A DNA stretch of 64,000 nucleotides from Siphonodentalium dalli. Taxonomy: Eukaryota; Mollusca; Scaphopoda; Gadilida; Siphonodentaliidae. A program made the translations under genes and the position numbers. Shown one piece after another: positions 1 to 11,120 of the stretch. Each line of letters starts with the position of its first letter. Position 1 is the first letter of the stretch. The notes under the pieces are model-generated. The model saw nothing but the letters and a program-made list of their open reading frames with translations. It searched no databases and had not been told where the DNA came from. The stretch spans positions 108,716,278 through 108,780,277 of the forward strand of contig CP136069.1 of assembly GCA_032622095.1 (NCBI GenBank). The letters are read 5' to 3'.

Positions 1-594
1 ATATGTTTTCTGTATTCGGTGTATAACTAGACACTGCGAAATGTTTTGACCCCTTTGGCGGCCATCTTGGATTTGGCGGCCATTTTGAATTTTAGAAATT
101 AGGTCCATATCAGAAATTGATCTATATGTGTCCATAATGATATGTGAGAAGTTTCATGCTTCTACTCAAAAGTGCATGATTTTTTTCTTAACCGCTCTAC
201 TATATTCAATAAAATGGAAGTTGTCACCAAAATACCATAGCCTGTAATTGTATAAGCCTTGTCATTGAGTCGCGACCATCAATCCAGACCCGTTCTGTTG
301 TTTTAGTGCTACAGGTCAAAATTATGTAGTATCATTCCACATATGGAGCTTCTGAATGTTCATGAATTCTATATATGGAATGCTACTCAGAACTTTGACA
401 TTGTACGTAGCACTAAACGGAACGGGGCTGGGTGGATCCAATGTGGCCGCGACTCAGTGCCAATGTACATTGGAAAGATATATCGGGGAACGAAACAAGC
501 CTTACAAGAATTCACGAATTGCAGAGTAACCATTATTTCCGGTGAGTGGGGGTAAACAGGAAGGGCAACAGATGTTATACATATCGTGTGTTTA
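1..594. other. Left flank, no gene recognised
   Basis: No convincing coding region; the short open frames here lack any family resemblance. A motif GGCGGCCATCTTGGAT occurs at 57 and, in variant form, at 74. It recurs near 30210 and 30390, so it belongs to a dispersed repeat. The last base before the 1 kb duplicated segment is an A at 594, followed by T at 595. Confidence 0.5.
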
Positions 595-1612
595 TTCTTT
601 ATATATTCTGAAAGTTTAATTCCCGCCTGATGTCTGCAAATATTTTTTATTCTTGCATGGACACGATGAAATTCTCTCACAGGAAATGGGTTTCTCGCTG
701 GCTCCTCTGGCTGTGACACTTTTAAGCTTTCGTTTGAGATGTGTGCGCTCTTCTAAATCGAATTGATGATCCCTGCAATGGAGTATCATAACCATGCTTT
801 AAATTATATTGTATGTCTATTTAATTGTAGCTATGGCATCAGTTTTTAAGAAGAATGCCATGTAACATTAGACTAGAGCTTCAGTTGATTCACCAAACAT
901 ACATCATGGAACATTACCAATTTGGGACCAAAATATCTTAGTGCGGAGTTTTAATTTACATTAAGATCACACATCCTTGTGGTCTGTGGTGTTTGGAGTG
1001 GTTTGTTATGCATATCTAATCGAGCGTCACCGGTCATTTTTCATGAAATATATCTACATATTGCAACACGCATTCCCCTGTAGATTATCTCAATGGTCGG
1101 GGTCAAATATGACTTTTTACGAGGCAATCATATAATTTTGTTTTCTGCTTGTTTCACTATTTCGAACCTATTCCAATACTAACGTACCAGTAGTCAAACA
1201 AATATTATGGGTTTTATGGCATTTCGGAAACATGATACACTGGTATCCATCCCAATGAACAAATTTCTCTCTGAATTTATTTACCAGAATATGAAAGAAA
1301 AGGGATTTTTCGTGTTCTCCAAATTAATGGTCATTATTAGGCTAATGACGCTGAAGGGGTCACTGTCACCAAAAAAAAGTGCTGAAGGGTACACAGTATT
1401 TGTGATCGATCGCCACAAACACGGTTACTAAAACTGTGTTTCTAAAAAGTCTGGCGCCCATTAGCAGTTTGTTTTCAGTTCATTTTAATGTTCATTGGAA
1501 CATAAACAATTATTCTTTAACATAAATCATGGTAGATACGAAAACTAAACGTCATTTAGAACGACATTTCAAACACTGTGTACCCTTCAGCACATTTTAA
1601 AATCCTGTGTAC
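595..1612 (+). repeat. 1 kb direct repeat, copy 1 (left of the Helitron array)
   Basis: The segment from TTCTTTATATATTCTG onwards is nearly identical to 54879-55890, with scattered substitutions and small indels. In the right copy the first base directly follows the CTAG terminus of a Helitron unit. Here it follows an ordinary A, so this copy looks like the unoccupied A|T target. No gene is seen in it. Confidence 0.85.
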
Positions 1613-1670
1613 CCTTCAGCACTGTTTTGGTGAGAGTGAGCCCTTCAGCGCAAGTGACAACACGTCATTA
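1341..1670. mobile_element. Candidate MITE with long imperfect terminal inverted repeats
   Basis: The left arm 1348-1397 contains GCTGAAGGGTACACAG and CGCTGAAGGGGTCACTGTCACC. The right arm 1605-1652 is its imperfect reverse complement over about 47 bp. CATTATTAG flanks the unit directly at 1332-1340 and 1671-1679, which could be an 8-9 bp target duplication as made by hAT-type transposases. No transposase is encoded. A second, truncated copy lies at about 55630-55890. Confidence 0.55.
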
Positions 1671-1679
1671 CATTATTAG

Positions 1680-2686
1680 ACAGGCGGGAATAGCTACTGG
1701 TGAGTAGAATTATGATAAGACATGACATCCACGTACATACCTTATCCGGATCGCAGATACATCTAGCACATCTGCTATGTCTTGAGAACTGGATGAAGAT
1801 GACAGCATTCGATTATGGCCATTACAAATTTTGTATTAGTATATCACGATTTTTCTCAACACCACCATGTCTAGATATCATCTACACCATCATCGTGTAT
1901 TTCATCTACACCATAATTACTTATTGCTATTCGCGTTAACCAGGCAACATTCTACAACGTCATAAACATTCATCTGCACCGCCAAAAATGGTTGTTTGTA
2001 TTGAGGTAAATTCAACCGATTTTGAAGGTGACCATGCGAAGTAATTTACTCCTGTGAATCTAGAATCATCAAATATACACTCCGGTGACGTTTCAACATC
2101 CTGTAGTTGCCATTAACAACATCCTGATCCGAATAATATGGTAAAATAACAATTTAATTCCACCTCAAATGATAGCAATTTCATGAACGTGGGATTCGAA
2201 CCTGTTTCTAACATTAATAGTGAAGAAAAACGTCAATTATTTTGCATCGAGGCAACAGCCAATTTATAACCAGTAAAGTTGCGTAAATGTGCGGTTACTA
2301 CTGTCCGAAATATATCACTAATACCACGATTTACAACGACATACTCATCAAAACATACATCCTCCGCCATATTGGATCATCTACACCGTTTTCTCCATCG
2401 TTTTCTCCACCGATCTTGCACCACTGTGATATCGCAAGTTCGTGTACATGTGTTGGTTTAATCAGTAAATAATCACGATGACAACTGTTCTAAGTCGAGT
2501 CCCCTTTTTCCTTTACAATGACTCAATAAAGAGCGTTCACTGTTAATCCTATTCACGATATGGTTAATAATAAAGAGCGTTTGTATATGTGATGACATAT
2601 TAAACCGGATTATTATCCCTCCTTCAAAAAGTTTTTATTTATAATTGGATGTTCAAACGAACCACGGCGAACGTTTATATATTTTA
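1680..2686. other. No gene recognised
   Basis: AT-rich sequence without a supported coding region. There is a small internal repeat of CATCTACACCAT near 1878-1912 and of TTTTCTCCA/CACCG near 2391-2411. Two AATAAAGAGCGTT motifs near 2525 and 2569 resemble a motif inside the Helitron units. Confidence 0.4.
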
Positions 2687-3262
2687 CTAGCCGATGACTG
2701 GAGATGAGCCCGACGTTGTCCGGGCTATTCAAAAACCAAATTTCAAGTCGATAGCTCTACCCAGCCCGACGTTGTCCGGGCTATTCAAAAACCAAATTTC
2801 AAGTCGATAGCTCTACCCGTTTCCGAGATCTGGTCTGCGCATGCGCGAAGCTGGCGTCGCACGGGCTCGGCGACCCGATAAAATTCGTATCCAGGGCAAG
2901 ATACATTCACGTACCAAATTTCAAGTCGATAGCTCCACCCGTTTCCGAGATCACTCAAAAGTATTGTTCCCGTATATCTCTCTGCAGATGCTAATAACGT
3001 TGAATGGTAAACCAAACGCTCTTTATAGCGATGCGTCAAAAACAAACGCTCATTAAATTATCACTTGATTAACCACTGCAGTGCCGTTTTTGTGACTGAC
3101 AGTGGATAATGGGTGCTCTGGGCTTCTCCAAAATGCGACGCCGACGATTCCCGTGGGATTTTACCTTTGGATATGAAGTTTGGTCTCGATCGGTCAACCC
3201 GTTTTCGATTCTATAAAGGACATACAGACAGACAAACAGAGGTCTTCAAAATATATATGAGA
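2687..3262 (-). mobile_element. Helitron unit, family B, minus strand
   Basis: Reading the minus strand, the 5' end is TCTCATATATATTTTGAAGA at 3262 and the 3' end is an AGCCCG...CGGGCT hairpin followed by CTAG at 2690-2687, with A at 2686 (T on the element strand). About 60 bp of the hairpin segment is duplicated at the 3' end (2726-2815). It carries one 122-bp satellite monomer and the motif series about AATGAGCGTTTG. Confidence 0.75.
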
Positions 3263-3805
3263 CTAGAAGGTGATCCGACTTCGTCCGGGTTTGACCTTGA
3301 ATTGTCCATTTTGAAGGTCAAGGTCAGGTGGGGTCGCGATTTGACCCGTCCAAAACACTGCCTGGACAAAAGTACCCGATTTGACCTCGAATTGATCATT
3401 TTGAAGGCCAAGGTGAGGTCGGGGTCACGATTTGACCCGTCCAAAACACTCAGTGGACAAAAGTAACCCCATTTCGTGGAAATCCCATCAAAATTCGCGA
3501 TTTGACCTTGAATTGACCCGATTTCAAGGTCAAGGTCACGTCGCACGGGCAAATGCATATGCTTATGCGACTCCCCATACGAAAGTATCCCTAGACACTA
3601 ATATTCATCGAAATCCCGAGATAATCGGGCGTTTGACCTTGAAATGACCCGATTTCAAGGTCAAGGTCACGTTGCACGGGCAAATTAATAGGTTTATGCC
3701 ACTGCCCGGCCGAAGGTACCCCATATACCAAGTTTCATCGAAATCCCGTGATATTTGGGCGTTTGATCTTGAAATGACCGCAATCGGCACTTCGGGTTTA
3801 ATTGA
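3263..3805 (-). mobile_element. Helitron unit, family C, minus strand, 5' end not located
   Basis: The 3' end on the minus strand is the ACCCG/CGGGT-type hairpin (one mismatch here) and CTAG at 3266-3263, abutting the preceding minus unit. The body is built of CAAGGTCA/TGACCTTG arms separated by CGATTTCGATGAAAC-type blocks. The right end is degenerate and I could not find a TC terminus. Confidence 0.6.
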
Positions 3806-4084
3806 TATTCGCTCGCGATCCAAGAGGAGTAACTCTACATTTTTTGTATATCTGTATATGTATATTTTTATATCCATATTCACTTCAAACTGCTAAACCC
3901 GTTGAGCCAAAACTTTCTAATACCTCGCAAAATATAGAATTTACATTTTCTCATATATACATTTCTTGTTACGGCTGAAAATCTTAGTCTATTTTCAATA
4001 CATTCATATAAACAAGCTCTAAACGTACACCCCTCTAACTGACGCAGCTATATGGCTGCTAAAAGTTATTAAATTTACGAGGCA

Positions 4085-4160
4085 GTGCGATACGTCCCTG
4101 AATCTGACGGGACTTCCACTGCCTTCTCCTTTGACCATCTCGTAAAGGTGGGGTGTCACT
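4085..4160 (+). mobile_element. Decayed fragment of the U2-headed SINE (central/3' part)
   Basis: GATACGTCCCTG, GGGACTTCCACTG and TTTGACCATCTCGTAA occur in the same order as in the SINE copies at 22824-23152 and 25416-25783. The head and the A-rich tail are missing. The stretch around it (3806-4199) holds nothing else I recognise. Confidence 0.6.
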
Positions 4161-4199
4161 CCCAAGTCGTGAAAACCAACAACAACGACATTGTAGCCG

Positions 4200-4938
4200 A
4201 GAAAATAATTAGTTCAAATTACTAATGCTAATTTTCTCTTTACGGCAATGTGAGAATCTTCGGGCAAGAATTTTCGGGTGGCCACCAAGCCCTGAATGCC
4301 AACAACAACGACATCGTTGACATACCCTCTTGATTAAAAAGACAGAATTAACTCATTAAAAAATGCGTGTTGCCCCAAGCCGTGAATGACTATAAAGAGT
4401 GTCGTTTTCGCTATCTACTTATCTGTATGACATTTCACGACGGGAAGCGTTTGTTTTCAATTCAATGCAATGTTATCGCTCGAGCGTTGTCTGTCGTTCC
4501 TAGGAAGGGGGGATTTCTACGGGTAAATTTCGTTTCGCTATCTACTTATCTGTATGACGGGAGTCTGTAGCCTGTCGCTCGAAATATTATGCAGAGACAT
4601 TTCACGACGGGAAGCGTTCGTTTTCAATTCAATGCAATGTTATCGCTCGAGCGTTGTCTGTCGTTCATAGGAAGGGGGGGATTTCTACGGGTAAATTTTT
4701 CCGCCAGAAACAAAAAATTTAATTAAAACAATTTAAAATAAAAAAAAATAAAAAAAAATATTCAGAAAAAAAATATATTAAATTTAAAAAACATTAAATA
4801 CATATTAAAAAATAAAAAACAAAAATAACTAAAAATATAATTAAACAAATGCAGCACAAGTGTCTCGGAACCTGTTGCAATTGCTTTTTCGAACAAAGCC
4901 ATGGGGCGAATGCCGCCAGTGGCGGGCTAACCTGCTAG
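4200..4938 (+). mobile_element. Helitron unit, subfamily A2, 5' truncated
   Basis: The 3' half matches other A2 units: GGCAATGTGAGA, a GGGGGGATTTCTACGGG block, a long A/T-rich tail, then the CCGCC-AGT-GGCGG hairpin and CTAG at 4935-4938. The block starting TTTCACGACGGGAAGCG is tandemly duplicated (about 4432 and 4593). No 5' terminus is seen. Confidence 0.7.
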
Positions 4939-5448
4939 TCTATCTCATATATATTTTGAAGACCTCTGTTTGTTTGTTTGTTTGTCTGTCTGTCTGTCAT
5001 TTATACAAATCTACGATTCACGACCGATCGGGACGAAACTTGGTACGTGTGTGTAGTTTGACCAGGCGGTGAACGTTGTCGTATTGGCGAACCCGTGCGG
5101 CGCCCGCTTCGCGCATGCGCAAACGAGATCTCGGAAACGGGTGGAGCTATCGACTTGAAATTTGCTACGTGAATGTATCTTGCCCCGGATACGAATTTTA
5201 TCGGGTCGCCGAGCCCGTGCGACACCAGCTTCGCGCATGCGCAGACGAGATCTCGGAAACGGGTGGAGCTATCGACTTGAAATTTGCAATGTGAATGTAT
5301 CTTGCCCCGGATACGAATTTTATCGGGTCGCCGAGCCCGTGCGACACCAGCTTCGCGCATGCGCAGACGAGATCTCGGAAACGGGTAGAGCTATCGACTT
5401 GAAATTTTGTTTTTGAATAGCCCGGACAACGTCGGGCTCATCGGCTAG
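4939..5448 (+). mobile_element. Helitron unit, family B, with three satellite monomers
   Basis: It starts TCTATCTCATATATATTTTG directly after CTAG and ends with the AGCCCG-GACAACGT-CGGGCT hairpin, CATCGG and CTAG. A TTTG/TCTG microsatellite follows the 5' end. Three 122-bp monomers (GATCTCGGAAACGGG at about 5128, 5250, 5372) fill the body. Confidence 0.8.
5100..5410 (+). repeat. 122-bp Helitron satellite, reference block
   Basis: Best-ordered example of the satellite. Each monomer has CGAGATCTCG (palindrome), AAACGGGTGGAGCTATCGAC, GTGAATGTATCTTGC, CGGGTCGCCGAGCCCGTGCG and CGCGCATGCGCA (palindromic core GCGCATGCGC). Two variants exist: CCAGCTTCGCGCATG and CCCGTGCAGCGCATG. Further blocks: 6360-6725, 8985-9240, 10815-11010, 12790-13110, 13675-13965, 20540-20810, 27290-27570, 27770-28070, 29080-29390, 34170-34510, 35950-36270, 37265-37570, 45555-45820, 46830-47150, 47405-47720, 49830-50260, 53255-53560. 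Confidence 0.9.
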
Positions 5449-6245
5449 TCTATTATATATTTTGGAAGATCTGTCTGTGTGTGTGTGTGTGTGTGGTGTG
5501 TGTGTTCGCGATGAACTCGAAAACGGCCCAGCCGATTTCGATGAAACTTGATATGTGCGGGTATTTTCGACCAGGGGGTGGCATGGGCCTATTAATTTTC
5601 AGATCCGAGGTCAACTTTTCACGTGCCGAGGTCAAATCTGTTTTTACGCTGTGTTACGGGACTTTAATTTGAGTTCGGTGCTTACAAATCGATTCGAAAC
5701 AGCGCGAATAATAAATTGCCAGTCATAATAATGACACTGTGAGAATATTTCGTGTTTCCTCTTTCCAACGATATATAATGCGTATGTATCCGTTTTAGTT
5801 ATCTGCCTCAATTATCAAGAAGAAGTGGTACTATCTCCCATCAGGATAAAAAACAATGCGTAACTTCTATGACGTCGTTAGAGGTCATAACGTTAGATCA
5901 CGTTAACGCTTAACCGGCCGATGCATTTGACTGTTTCAGACGTCTTGGCGATATCTCGGGCACCGATGGTAATTTATCTTTACGTTGAAACTTGATAATT
6001 AATGAGCGTGTGTATATGAGGCGCGTTTATATACTTGAGTGGAAATCAAATCGGGTTAAACTGGCGGATTTTTACGGACGATATTTGATGCATAGGGTAT
6101 CTCGGTATCCGCTGGGCTCATTTCTCGGTATCCGCTGGGCCGATTTCCACCATTTTCGGGTGTTGGTGTTGGACCCCACCTGGCCTTGACATTCAAAATG
6201 GTCAATTGAAGATCAAAGCCCGGACGAAGTCGGGTCACCTTCTAG
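5449..6245 (+). mobile_element. Helitron unit, family C
   Basis: It starts TCTATTATATATTTTGGAAG with a TG microsatellite and ends with the CCCG-GACGAAGT-CGGG hairpin, TCACCTT and CTAG. The middle contains AATTATCAAGAAGAAGTGG, the same segment into which a LINE has inserted in the minus-strand copy at 38930-44150. Confidence 0.8.
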
Positions 6246-6277
6246 TCTATCTCATATATATTTTGAAGACCTCTGTT

Positions 6278-6308
<31 letters not shown>

Positions 6309-6798
6309 ATGTCTGTCATTGATACAAATCTACGATTCTCGACCGATCGGGACGAAACTTGGTACGTGTGTGTAGTTTGATCAGGCGGTGGACGTTGTCG
6401 TATTGGCGAGCCCGTGCGGTGCCCGCTTCGCGCATGCGCAGACGAGATCTCGGAAACGGGTGGAGCTATCGACTTGAAATTTGCTATGTGAATGTATCTT
6501 GCCCCGGATACGAATTGTATCGGGTCGCCGAGCCCGTGCGACGCCAGCGTCGCGCATGCGCAGACGAGATCTCGAAAACGGGTGGAGCTATCGACTTGAA
6601 ATTTGGTGTGTGAATGTATCTTGCCCCGGATACGAATTTTATCGGGTCGCCGAGCCCGTGCGACACCAGCTTCGCGCATGCGCAGACCAGATCTCGGAAA
6701 CGGGTAGAGCTATCGACTTGAAATTTCGGGCTGGGTAGAGCTATCAACTTGAAATTTGGTTTTGGAATAGCCCGGACAACGTCGGGCTCATCGGCTAG
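6246..6798 (+). mobile_element. Helitron unit, family B, with three satellite monomers
   Basis: The 5' end is TCTATCTCATATATATTTTG with a TCTG microsatellite. Monomers lie at about 6446, 6568 and 6690. A short duplication of CGGGCTGGGTAGAGCTATC precedes the terminal hairpin. CTAG at 6795-6798. Confidence 0.8.
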
Positions 6799-7961
6799 TA
6801 CTATATATTTTGAGACTTCGTATATATGTGTGTATGTATGTACTTCATAGAATCGAAAACGGTTCGCTCGATTGAGTTCAAACTTCCCATCTAAATGTAA
6901 AATCACACCGACACGACCGTGGTCGCGGTTTAGAGAAGCTCAGAGCACCCGTTCTCCAATCTCAAATCACCGCAAAGGCACGGCGTGGGTTAATCAAGTG
7001 ATTATTTAATGAGCGTTTGTTTTTGACGCATCTCTATAAAGGGCGTCTGTTTGCCATTCAACGTTATTTGCATCTGCTGAGAGATATACGGAACATACAT
7101 TAAATTTAAAAAACATTTGTTTCTGACCAACCCTGCGAGCACGGATGGCGCGCTTTGTTTTTACAGTATATAGTTATATACCGAAATCATCCCAGATAAT
7201 CACGAATATAGCATCAGATTTCTCCCCAGATATACCGTTATAAAGCTACTGGAATCTGCCAATCTACGGGAAATTCCAGGGAATGCCAATTGAGCTCAAA
7301 CTTGCTACCCACGGGAAGTGTCATATATATGAGTGTGTCCTTTATAGACTCGAACCGATTGAGCTCAAACTTGCTAAATAAGAAAATAGCCCCCAAGCCG
7401 TAAATATCAACAACAACGATATTGCTACCTACGGGGAGCAACGTTATTAGCATCTGCAGAATTATGCAGAGAGAAAGTGCTTTCCTATTTTTAGAACGCA
7501 ACACATGTTTAGGTCGCGTTGGTGATTGAGGTTCACAACGGGGTTAATTGACTGTCCGCTCTTTGCGACGATGAGGTTCACGGTGGGGACTATTGACCAA
7601 CACTCACAATTTCGTCTTTTGCATCAGATACCAACACCTCGACCGATCGGGACGAAACTTGGTACGTGAGTGTAGTTTGACCAGATGGTCGTCGCTGTCG
7701 TATTGGCGAGCGCGTGCGACGCCCGTGCAGCGCATGCGCAGACGAGATATCGGAAACGGGTGGAGCTATCGACTTGAAATTTGGTATGTGAATGTATCTT
7801 GCGCCGGGTACAAATTTTCATGCGCAGACCAGGTCTCGGAAACTGGTGGAGCTACCGGGTACAAATTTTTCTTATTGAAACGCGTGGAGCTAAAAATTAA
7901 AAAAATATATATAAAAATGTCATGTTTCGGACAAGCCGCCGGTGGCGGGCTAACCTGCTAG
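6799..7961 (+). mobile_element. Helitron unit, subfamily A1
   Basis: It begins TACTATATATTTTGAGAC without the leading TC, directly after a family B CTAG. It contains the A1 module order: AATGAGCGTTTG, GCATCTGC, CAGATATACCG, GAGCTCAAACTTGCT twice, then one and a half satellite monomers and an A-rich tail. The CCGCC-GGT-GGCGG hairpin and CTAG are at 7937-7961. Confidence 0.75.
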
Positions 7962-9359
7962 TCTATACTATATATTTTGAGACTTCGTATATATATATGT
8001 ACTTCATAGAATCCAAAACGCGTGTAAAGATTGAGCTCAAACTTCCTATGTAAGTGTCAAATACCACCGACACGACCGTGGTCGCGGTTTAGAAAAGCTC
8101 AGAGCACCCGTTCTCCAATCTCAAATCACCGCAAAGGCACAGCGGGGGTTAAGGCATCAACGCTCTTTATCTATACCATATACGGAGTTGTTAACGACGA
8201 ACGCTCTTTATTGCAATCGGCAGTTTGTTTACCGAGCACCGACGGTCATGCATTAGGTCAGCGTGGGTTAATCAAGTGATTATTTAATGAGCGTTTGTTT
8301 TTGACGCATCTCTATAAAGAGCGTCTGTTTGCCATTCAACGTTATTTGCATCTGCAGAGAGATATACGGAACATACATTAAATTTAAAAAACATTTGTTT
8401 CTGACCAACCCTGCGAGCACGGATGGTGCGCTTTGTTTTACAGTATATAGTTATATACCGAAATCATCCCAGATAATCACGAATATAGCATCAGATTTCT
8501 CCCCAGATATACCGTTATAAAGCTACTGGAATCTGCCAATCTACGGGAAATTCCAGGGAATGCCGATTGAGCTCAAACTTGCTACCCACGGGAAGTGTCA
8601 TATATATGAGTGTGTCCTTTATAGACTCTAACCGATTGAGCTCAAACTTGCTAAATAAGAAAATAGCCCCCAAGCCGTAAATATCAACAACAACGATATT
8701 GCTACCTACGGGGAGCAACGTTATTAGCATCTGCAGAATTATGCAGAGAGAAAGTGCTTTCCTATTTTTAGAACGCAACACATGTTTACGTCGCGTTGGT
8801 GATTGAGGTTCACAACGGGGTTAATTGACTGTCCGCTCTTTGCGACGATGAGGTTCACGGTGGGGACTATTGACCAACACTCACAATTTCGTCTTTTGCA
8901 TCAGATACCAACACCTCGACCGATCGGGACGAAACTTGGTACGTGAGTGTAGTTTGACCAGGTGGTCGTCGCTGTCGTATTGCCGAGCCCGTGCGACGCC
9001 CGTGCAGCGCATGCGCAGACGAGATCTCGGAAACGGTGGAGCTATCGACTTGAAATTTGCTATGTGAATGTATCTTGCGCCGGGTACAAATTTTATCGGG
9101 TCGCCGAGCCCGTGCGACGCCCGTGCAGCGCATGCGCAGACGAGATCTCGGAAACGGGTGGAGCTATCGACTTGAAATTTGGCATGTGAATGTATCTTGC
9201 GTCGGCTACAAATTTTCATGCGCAGACCAGGTCTCGGAAACTGGTGGAGCTACCGTGTACAAATTTTTCTTATTGAAACGCGTGGAGCTAAAAATTTAAA
9301 AAATATATATAAAAATGTCATGTTTCGGACAAGCCGCCGGTGGCGGGCTAACCTGCTAG
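7962..9359 (+). mobile_element. Helitron unit, subfamily A1
   Basis: It starts TCTATACTATATATTTTGAG after CTAG and has about two satellite monomers near 9010-9240. Its left part matches 15219 onwards at a constant offset of 7257 bp. Its right part matches 18700-19560 at an offset of 10203 bp. It ends with the A hairpin and CTAG. Confidence 0.8.
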
Positions 9360-11120
9360 TCTATACTATATATTTTGAGACTTCGTATATATATATGTAC
9401 TTCATAGAATCCAAAACGCGTGTAAAGATTGAGCTCAAACTTCCTATGTAAGTGTCAAATCCCACCGACACGACCGTGGTCGCGGTTTAGAGAAGCTCAG
9501 AGCACCCGTTCTCTAAACTCAAATCACCGCAAAGGCACGGCGGGGGTTAAGGCATCAACGCTCTTTATCTATACCATATACGGAGTTGTTAACGACGAAC
9601 GCTCTTTATTGCTATCGGCAGTTTGTTTACCGAGCACCGACGGTCATGCATTAGGTCAGCGTGGGTTAATCAAGTGATTATTTAATGAGCGTTTGTTTTT
9701 GACGCATCTCTATAAAGAGCGTCTGTTTGCCATTGAACGTTATTTACATCTGCAGAGTTATACGGGAACGCAAACGTTATCGCTCGAAATTTATTCCCTG
9801 CGAGCACGGATAAATCATCCGGAGACTTCGTATATATATATGTACTTCATAGAATCCAAAACGCGTGTAAAGATTGAGCTCAAACTTCCTATGTAAGTGT
9901 CAAATCCCACCGACACGACCGTGGTCGCGGTTTAGTGAAGCTCAGAGCACCCGTTCTCCAATCTCAAATCACCGCAAAGGCACGGCGGGGGTTAAGGCAT
10001 CAACGCTCTTTATCTATACCATATACGGAGTTGTTAACGACGAACGCTCTTTATTGCAATCGGCAGTTTGTTTACCGAGCACCGACGGTCATGCATTAGG
10101 TCAGCGTGGGTTAATCAAGTGATTATTTAATGAGCGTTTGTTTTTGACGCATCTCTATAAAGAGCGTCTGTTTGCCATTGAACGTTATTTGCATCTGCAG
10201 AGAGATATACGGAACATACATTAAATTTAAAAAACATTTGTTTCTGACCAACCCTGCGAGCACGGATGGCGCGCTTTGTTTTTATAGTATATAGTTATAT
10301 ACCGAAATCATCCCAGATAATCACGAATATAGCATCAGATTTCTCCCCAGATATACCGTTATAAAGCTACTGGAATCTGCCAATCTACGGGAAATTCCAG
10401 GGAATGCCGATTGAGCTCAAACTTGCTACCCACGGGAAGTGTCATATATATGAGTGTGTCCTTTATAGACTGGAACCGATTGAGCTCAAACTTGCTAAAT
10501 AAGAAAATAGCCCCCAAGCCGTAAATATCAACAACAACGATATTGCTACCTACGGGGAGCAACGTTATTAGCATCTGCAGAATTATGCAGAGAGAAAGTG
10601 CTTTCCTATTTTTAGAACGCAACACATGTTTACGTCGCGTTGGTGATTGAGGTTCACAACGGGGATAATTGACTGTCCGCTCTTTGCGACGATGAGGTTC
10701 ACGGTGGGGGACTATTGACCAACACTCACAATTTCGTCTTTTGCATCAGATACCAACACCTCGACCGATCGGGACGAAACTTGGTACGTGAGTGTAGTTT
10801 GACCAGGTGGTCGTCGCTGTCGTATTGGCGAGCCCGTGCGACGCCCGTGCAGCGCATGCGCAGACGAGATATCGGAAACGGGTGGAGCTATCGACTTGAA
10901 ATTTGGTATGTGAATGTATCTTGCGCCGGGTACAAATTTTATCGGGTCGCCGAGTCCGTGCGACGCCAGCTTCGCGCATGCGCAGACCAGATCTCGGAAA
11001 CGGGTGGAGCTACCGGGTACAAATTTTACTTATTGAAACGCGTGGAGCTAAACATTAAAAAAAAATATTTAAAAAATGTCATGTTTCGGACAAGCCGCCG
11101 GTGGCGGGCTAACCTGCTAG
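9360..11120 (+). mobile_element. Composite A1 Helitron unit with an internal duplication of its 5' half
   Basis: After a normal 5' half the unit breaks at about 9830 (ATCATCC|GGAGACTTCG) and restarts with a second copy of the 5' region, giving two TACTTCATAG...GGTTAATCAAG blocks before one 3' half. This explains its length of about 1.76 kb against 1.2-1.4 kb for typical A1 units. It ends with the A hairpin and CTAG at 11117-11120. Confidence 0.75.

Noticed and set aside
1207-1431. 74-codon plus-strand frame, also at 55487
   Set aside because: It lies across the candidate MITE arm and is truncated differently in the second copy, so it is not a conserved gene.
7238-7504. An 88-codon minus-strand frame found near-identically in ten or more A1 units (for example 8515, 10359, 18718, 28613, 36797, 38107)
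   Set aside because: Its recurrence follows from the DNA identity of the repeats; it has no domain, no consistent start context and its differences are not biased to synonymous sites.
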